Part shown: positions 57,870 to 64,000 of the stretch, piece after piece
Layout of the letters: every line of letters starts with the position of its first letter
How positions within the stretch are numbered: the first letter of the stretch is position 1
NCBI GenBank assembly: GCA_024803745.1
Contig: JANJXV010000024.1
Location: 22,543,927 to 22,607,926, forward strand
DNA from: Megascapheus bottae
Taxonomy: Eukaryota; Chordata; Mammalia; Rodentia; Geomyidae
DNA: 64,000 bases
Direction of reading: 5' to 3'
Program-made: the position numbers and the translations under genes
The notes under the pieces: model-generated
What the model was told of the DNA's origin: nothing
What the model saw: only the letters and a program-made list of their open reading frames with translations
Databases searched by the model: none

Positions 57870-58830
57870 AACAGATGCTGGTGAGGATGTAGCCAAAATG
57901 GGACCCTAATGCACTGTTGGCGGGAATGTAAACTTGTCCAATTACTCTAGAAAGCCATGTGGAGAGTCATGAAATAATTAAACATAGAACTACCCATAAT
58001 CCTGCAACTCTACACCTGGGCATTTACAAACCAGGGTACAATAAAGCCACTAGGACAACCATGTTGCTGCAGTACTTTTCATCATAGCCAAGGCATCAAA
58101 TCAGTCCAGATGCCCTTCAGTGGATGAATGGATCAAGGAAATGTGGGGCATATACTCAATGGAATTTTAGAAAGAATTATATTGAACTGTTTGTAAAGAA
58201 ATGGAAAGGGGGAGGGAAATGGGGACCAATGTTTGTGAAGTAATGCACATTTTATCTGGTGAATATAATGTAATCCGTCTATTAATTACAATGAAATATA
58301 TGAAAAAAACAAGAAATGGAAAGGTCTGGAAAAATTACATTTAGTGAAGTAAGTTAGGCCCAGAGAGACAAAGGATGCATGTATTCCTGTATATGTAGCA
58401 TTTAGTTTACAAAACCTATAAATATGTTGGGTGATATGCAAGTATATACCAATGAATTAGTTGAAATACAGTAGCTTCAAGGGAGAATGCAAAATAGTGT
58501 AATTCCTTAGAAAGGCAAAGCCTAAGTTAAGCAAAATAAAACACCAGGAAAAGGATACTTGAAAGGGGTGTAATGGGGTTAAAGGGAAAGGAGCAGACAA
58601 AGCAAGAGGAGAAGAGGGGAACAAAGCAATCAAGAATTCAATGTATAGCTTATAAAGTTTTGAAGAGAGAGGGAAGGAAGGTATGGGCAGGGGAGAGATG
58701 AGTGAGAAGGTTGAAGAAAAGGCTGACATTGATGAAGATACATTGTATTCATAAACTGCTTTGCTAAATGGAAATTCCTTTGTACAACTACATAAAGATA
58801 TAAAAACAGCCAAAACAAAAAAATAACTTC
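57870..58830 (+). mobile_element. LINE-1 ORF2 end and 3'UTR, with nested tail insertion
   Basis: 'aatgcactgttggcgggaat' and 'ctacacctgggcatttacaa' correspond to the ORF2 C-terminal region (LLHCWW... LLGIYP) on the sense strand, 'agtgaagtaagttaggccca' to the ORF2 end, then 3'UTR to an A-rich end. Frames are broken. Interrupted at 58210-58310. Confidence 0.85.
58210..58310 (+). mobile_element. 101-bp LINE-1 tail nested in LINE-1
   Basis: Contains 'gggaaatggggaccaatgtt' and 'attaattacaatgaaatata', the 3' terminus of the 39.0-kb L1 subfamily. Perfect 14-bp duplication aagaaatggaaagg at 58196-58209 and 58311-58324. Confidence 0.88.
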
Positions 58831-59590
58831 ATAGTATGAAAAGTCTATAAATGATTAGGGAATGAGCTCCAGTAAGTCTAAACTATTGAAAGTAATGAAC
58901 AGTATAATGATATATCAAGAAATCAGTATCATAAAAAAGAAAAAGAGGCTATTACTAAAACCTTAAGACAAGTCTTTGAAAATTCTCAAAAGATGAATAT
59001 ATTTTCTGAAATTCTCTTTAAGAGAAAAATGTGCAGTGAGTGGATGAAGGCCATGATTTCGTTCTCCCAGTAGTTACATGATAAGGTTTGTAATTTCCCA
59101 TTTTAACTCTCATTTACTCCTCAACATGAAAATAAGAATTGATGCCAAAGAGGATATGTGGTAATTACTCTTTGATGAGAAGATCTCTGGCATTTTAAAT
59201 ATAAGAAGATTAATGGCAAACTGGATCCAATAAGAAAATTTTGCAGGCTTTCCTAATATAAAGTCAGCATTATCAGTAAATAAATTTCCTCTTATGATAC
59301 CAATAAGAAATCAGAAAAGAGAATAGCAAAGGTAATACCATGAAAGTAGCCACAAAACCCATAAATGTGTAGACATTTAATAGAATCATAAAAGCTTTAT
59401 AAAGAAAATTACAAAACTCTTGTGAGGGACAAAAATGAAAACAAATAAATGTAGAAATATAAACAGCCATTATCTTGTAAAAATGCCAGCTTTTAGAAAA
59501 CACATTAAATGTATCTTATGCTAGGAAACATAGTTTTATAATACAGTGATCGCCTAGCATAAATGAAGCTCAAGATGTGATTCCTCAGCA

Positions 59591-59594
<4 letters not shown>
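58831..59594. other. AT-rich intergenic stretch, probable old LINE remnant
   Basis: A-rich with no clear block order. Confidence 0.35.

Positions 59595-59634
<40 letters not shown>
59595..59634 (+). repeat. (AC)n microsatellite
   Basis: About 20 AC units. It follows 'gatcgcctagcataaatgaa' and 'gatgtgattcctcagcaaca', which resemble an eroded ID-like SINE head. Confidence 0.95.
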
Positions 59635-59638
<4 letters not shown>

Positions 59639-59949
59639 AAGCACACTAAAGGATGGTATATATGGGAGTGAGATCCCAAGGTTTAACCCCTCTGAACAAT
59701 GATCAGAATTCAACAACACAGATATTAAGAAGCTGAATCATATGTTGACTGAGAGGGTGGATGAAAACTAGAAGGATGGATGACAAGGGAAAAGAGTAAT
59801 GCCAGGGAAATACAAATTCTAACACTCGACGTACATAGGTGAAAACTCAACTGGGAAACTTGAAAATGTAGGTGGGATTGGAGAGAGGATGGGCAAAGAT
59901 GGAGGGGATAACACTTGTCTGCATGCATTGTGCTTTATACATTGATGTG

Positions 59950-60530
59950 TTAACACACTATGTGCAGGGTTTGGGGAAAAAAATAATAAAACTGAAAGAG
60001 ACTTGCCTCCAAAGGTAAAGACACACAGAGATGGAAAGGGGAACGGTACAAAATGATATTTCAAAAAATCCAAAACAATGCACATGGATCTGAAAAAACT
60101 GTGCTGTGAGTAAAAGTTAGCCAGCAGAGATAAAGAGATACCCCATCTAGTAACAGAATAATCAATCAAAAATATAAAAATAGAACAATTGTGAATACTG
60201 TCACCAACAGTTCATTCAGATTAAAAAAAATAAATAGAACAAAGAAAATAAACCTGTACTATAATCTAATGGATTTAACATTAATGGACCTACCATTCAA
60301 TTGCTGAAGGAGTTACACCCCATTCCTCTCAGAGCTAATGGAAGAATGTAGAAGCCAGATCATATTTTAGGCTAGAAAACAAGTCTTAACAAATACAAAA
60401 CACAAAAGGTACATCTTGTATCTTCTCATATTGTATAAGATTAAAAAAAATAGCAGCAGCAGGAAAAACTACAGAAACTCTATGAATATATGGCAATCTA
60501 GTAAGGAAAGACTATTTTTTCTGTCTTATA
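59950..60530 (+). mobile_element. Ancient LINE-1 ORF2 fragment
   Basis: 'tggatttaacattaatggac' and 'agatcatattttaggctaga' follow the L1 endonuclease region in sense order. Frames broken. Confidence 0.55.
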
Positions 60531-60599
60531 CCTCTAATACTAACAATACATGAAAAAGACAGTGCATAAACTCTCAGTGGGGAGAATTCTTACAAAACA

Positions 60600-61035
60600 T
60601 TACATTTCATTTGTCAAGCTAGTCTTTCTCATGACCAGCACGCCTGCTGTGCAAATGGCTCCCCTGATATCAGGAAGCATCCTTTCTGGCTCAGTAGCTC
60701 TTCCTTGGCCCATTGTAGGCAGTCCACGTCTATCAAAGGTCTTCAATTTCTCCTGGATCCCAGCCCTCAGATCCCTGCTTCAATTCTTCTGCCTTGCTCG
60801 GAAGTCACTTTGAGTTAGCTATTGAAACTGTAGCTTCTTTGTTTTGCAACCCATCCCTGTCTTTTTCCATTCAGACTCAGGGCTCCAATTCAGGGCCTCG
60901 TGGTTTCACCTGATTCATTCATCTTAAAGCTGAACATAGGTCTCATATCACCTCATTTCCTGCCAAAAAGCTTCCTGTGACTCTCCATGTTCTTTTGAGA
61001 TAGGATCTTAAATTCCTTATCACAGTGTTTCCTCA
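60600..61035 (+). repeat. L2-like fragment
   Basis: 'gcttcctgtgactctccatg' and 'gataggatcttaaattcctt' follow the L2 3' region. Diverged. Confidence 0.5.
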
Positions 61036-62343
61036 ATTGTGTGCTGAGATTTGAAGTAGAGGATTATTTTGAGTTAGTGGAATATTGGCATGACACCTAA
61101 GACCTAGCCAGTGCCTAGCTGATGTTCTCATCTTTCGGTAGAGTCAGAGGGTTTGTAACCTGTCGGAAGAATGCCAAGTGACAATTCCCTAGCATGCTGC
61201 TACAATGCAAGGCACTGAGCGAGTCCTCACTGAGCCTCAAGATCATTATGATTTTCTTTATCCTCATGTTCTTGGCACAGAGAACAATAGTCTGCCACCC
61301 ACATTCTGTCCCCAGAGGGCAAACCCTCTGCTTATTTTCCAGCCTGCGCCTGTTGAATTTAGAAGACCTTCAGCAGGACTCCAGTCTAGAATTCCACCTT
61401 GTTATTGATGTCAAGATAAGGAGAGGCAGTTTCATCCCAGAGCTGTAAAGTTTCATCTCAGAGCTGTAGCTGCCAGACAGCCAGGCCCCACCTCCTTCCT
61501 GTGGCTGAGCTGGGGATTCTGCCCCAGGAGTCCTGAGACGGCTGGTCAGCGCTGGCCTCTCCTGATTGCTGCTGGATGGGTGATATTCAGGAAATCTCTT
61601 TCATGAAACTTCCTATCAAACTTATCCCCAAGCTCCTGGAAAGAAAACGAATATGTGCTTTTAGTTGATTTCTCCATTTATCAAACAAAAATAAATAAAA
61701 CAATCCCTCACCCTGTCCTTTCTTATCTGTTTTGTAGTCATCAGTTTCAACTTTGTGTTGTCTTCTGTCAATGTGTTTTAAAACAATCTAGTATGTGATT
61801 TCTCTCACCCTCTTATGACATTTCTCTCCAACATAAACATACACAAGAGAAATACACACACATACATGCACACTTCTGTCTTATAATAATCACATTATGA
61901 ATTTGGTATTAGACAGTATTCACTGTGTAAATTATGAGAACCATGTTCAACAGTAATCATGACAGGTTATTTTACTATCATCAATTATGACATGGTCGTT
62001 CCGGTTAAAACTTTTGTTTCCCCTAGAATGAAGAGTTACCTCATGTGTTGGTGTGCTTAGTTTTCTGTGCAGCTATCAGTGCTTTGCCCTGAACATGGAA
62101 GCCACGATAGAAGGCAGAACATTCGAGCACACTGGCAATGTGTGTTCCACTATTGCCATGGAGATGTTTTCCAGCAACCCTAGCATCGAGCCTTTTCTAT
62201 GGTTGATGGGCTTTGCTGACTGCATGTCTGTCATCACGACTACCCTGGAGGTTACATTCTCTTATGTGGTCACTGTTTCTTGGGAACTGTTTCTCCTCCA
62301 CTCCACTTCTCTTTTTCCATATTGGAGAAAAAAAAATCTCACT
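61036..62343. other. Intergenic stretch, nothing assigned
   Basis: The 165-codon frame beginning 62053 runs into the SINE-A at 62357 and is not supported as a gene. Confidence 0.4.
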
Positions 62344-62356
62344 AGGAACTTCTTTT

Positions 62357-62567
62357 TTTTTTTTTTTTCTTTTTTTTTTTTGCCAGTCCTGGGCTTGAGC
62401 TCAGGGCCTGAGCACTGTCCTTGGACTTTCTCAAGGCTAGAGCTCTACCACTTGAGCCTCAGCACCACTTCCGGCTTTTTTCTATGTATGTGGTACCAAG
62501 GAATTGAACCCGGGTCTTCGTGCATGCTAGGCAAGCACTTTAACCACTAGGCCAAACTCCCGGCCCA
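62357..62567 (-). mobile_element. SINE-A
   Basis: T-run then complete reverse copy ('gtatgtggtaccaaggaatt', 'aaccactaggccaaactccc'). Perfect 13-bp duplication aggaacttctttt at 62344-62356 and 62568-62580. Confidence 0.94.
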
Positions 62568-62597
62568 AGGAACTTCTTTTATAAAAGGATACACGGG

Positions 62598-62735
62598 GGC
62601 TGGGAATTTGGCCTAGTGGTAGAGTGCTTGCTGGAAGTGGTGCTGCAGTGCTGTGGCTTCAGTGGTAGAGCTCTAGCTTTGAGAAAGCCCAAGGACAGTG
62701 CTTGAGTTCAAGCCCCAGGACTGGCAAAAAAAGAA
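62598..62735 (+). mobile_element. SINE-A with internal deletion
   Basis: 'ggctgggaatttggcctagt' head, then a direct jump from 'gtagagtgcttg' to 'ctggaagtggtgctg'. The middle third (B-box region) is missing. Confidence 0.85.
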
Positions 62736-63116
62736 AAAAGACATGAAAAATAAAATTGTTGTGAACTTTCATATTTGAAAATCTCCTTGCCTGTCCACAC
62801 ATGGACTCCTACTTTGGTTGGACATGCATCTGGACTGGAACCACTGTCTCACAGAACTGTGCCTTGAATGACCGGGTTTCCCAGGGTGCCTTTGAGAAAT
62901 GGATGTTTTTTGTTTTGTTTGTACTCTGAACACATCTAGGGTCTTCTCTTTGTCCAGAATAACACAAAACAACAAGATGAATGTGTATTGATTTGGGATG
63001 GTTTAAAAAAGGTCTATAAGGGGTTTATATTTTATTCTGCACTGTATAATATTGATCCCTCCGTCTTATCTATTCTTTCTTTTCGACACTTTTGGGTTGG
63101 GCCTCCTGGAACATTT

Positions 63117-63118
63117 TC

Positions 63119-63194
<76 letters not shown>

Positions 63195-63246
63195 CCTCCC
63201 TCCCTCTCTCTCTCCTCCCCTCCTCTCTCATTCTTTCTCTCTTTCT
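63117..63246 (+). repeat. (CT)n microsatellite with CCCT end
   Basis: About 130 bp of CT-type units, with CCCT and CCT units at the right side. Confidence 0.97.
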
Positions 63247-63432
63247 GTGACTATTGGGATTTTAAACACAGGACCTTGTAAGGCAATCACTCCACCAATA
63301 ATTGATTCACTTTTTGGTTTAGATAATTTTGAGATAAGGTCTAGTATTTTCACCCCAGTTGATCTTTGATTGTGATTCTTTTATGTGTGCCTCTTCCACA
63401 ACTGGATTACAGGCATACACTACCATATCTAG
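63247..63432 (-). mobile_element. Diverged SINE next to the microsatellite
   Basis: 'ttgagataaggtctagtatt' and 'ctggattacaggcatacact' mark a reverse B1-like SINE whose tail side abuts the CT array. Confidence 0.6.
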
Positions 63433-63449
63433 ATTATTATTATTGGTGG

Positions 63450-63646
63450 TGGTGGTGTTGCTAGTCCTGAGGCTTGAACTCAGGGCCAGGCCACTGTCCT
63501 CGAGCATTTTTGCTCAAGGCTAGCATTCTACCACTTGAGCCACAGCACCACTTCCAGCTTTTTCTGTGTATTGGTACTGAGGAATCGACCTCAGAGCTTC
63601 AAGCATGCTAGGCAAGCACTCTACCACTAGACCACACTTTTGGCCC
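63450..63646 (-). mobile_element. SINE-A, first of three clustered copies
   Basis: 'gtcctgaggcttgaactcag' to 'gaccacacttttggcc'. Near complete. Confidence 0.87.
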
Positions 63647-63659
63647 CCTCGATTATTTT

Positions 63660-63756
63660 TCCTTATTTTTTGTTAGTTATGGGGTTTGAACTCAGGGTCT
63701 GGGTGCTGTCCCTGAGCTTTTATTCTCTACCACTTTGAGCCATAGCTCCACTTCCC
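63660..63756 (-). mobile_element. SINE-B tail half
   Basis: 'gttatggggtttgaactcag' to 'ccatagctccacttcccct', truncated. Confidence 0.75.
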
Positions 63757-63764
63757 CTAGATTT

Positions 63765-63961
63765 TTTTTTTTTTGCCAGTCTTGGGCTTTTTAGCTCAGG
63801 GCCTGAGCACTGTCCTTGGACTTTCTCAAGGTTAGAGTTCTACCACTTGAGCCTCATCACCATTTCCAGCTTTTTTCTATGCATGTGGTACCAAGGAATC
63901 GAACCTGGGTCTTTGTGCATGCTGGGCAAGCACTCTACCACTAGGCCAAATTCCCAGCCTC
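63765..63961 (-). mobile_element. SINE-A, third of three clustered copies
   Basis: T-run, 'cagtcttgggctttttagct', 'gcatgtggtaccaaggaatc', 'accactaggccaaattccca'. Complete. The text before it, 'cccctagatt', recurs after it as 'cccctagatt', a probable target duplication. Confidence 0.9.
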
Positions 63962-64000
63962 TCCCCTAGATTATTTTTTGAGATAAAACTTCACTAACCT

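Noticed and set aside
62053..62550. 165-codon open frame on +
   Set aside because: The last third is translated SINE-A and the first part has no recognised domain.

Overview
The window is nuclear DNA from a placental mammal, almost certainly a rodent. The three intact genes are intronless-coding chemosensory receptors. The intergenic DNA is full of LINE-1, old L2/MIR and two abundant dimeric SINE types: one with an ID-like tRNA-derived head (here 'SINE-A') and one with a 7SL/B1-like head (here 'SINE-B'). Both carry the same kind of tRNA-like right arm. ID and B1-type SINEs are rodent hallmarks. This dimer style suggests Castorimorpha (kangaroo rat, pocket mouse or beaver group), but that is a tentative reading from memory of the families, not a search result.

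Gene layout: a bitter taste receptor recognisable as TAS2R41 lies on + at 11338-12264. A broken OR2-type olfactory receptor lies on - at about 19.15-19.69 kb. An intact OR2-family olfactory receptor lies on - at 26233-27174. An intact OR10AC1-type receptor lies on - at 47747-48715, inside a GC-rich island, with a good predicted splice acceptor 20 bp before its ATG. TAS2R41 beside OR2 genes and OR10AC1 matches the arrangement on human chromosome 7q34-q35, so the window is the orthologous chemosensory cluster. All these receptors would act at the cell surface of taste or olfactory neuroepithelial cells. They are independent single-gene transcription units and do not form an operon-like system.

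The other ~60 kb is intergenic. It holds L1 pieces (window start, 5.65-6.9, 13.5, 15.6-16.2, 22.5, 23.8-25.1, 28.0, 37.8, 38.96-41.25, 45.0, 52.8-53.2, 57.9-58.8 and 60 kb), L2 fragments (7.8, 35.6, 47.0 and 61 kb), several MIRs, about 35 SINE copies, compound CT/CA microsatellites, and a ~560 bp almost pure purine tract at 51 kb. Many insertions still show target-site duplications that I could read directly, including an L1 nested in an L1, a 40 bp micro-L1 and a split MIR.

I found no CRISPR, prokaryotic or clearly new multi-gene system. The most notable items are the intact OR10AC1 with its altered TM7 and TM2 motifs, the readable nested retrotransposon history, and SINE tails that have grown into long microsatellites.
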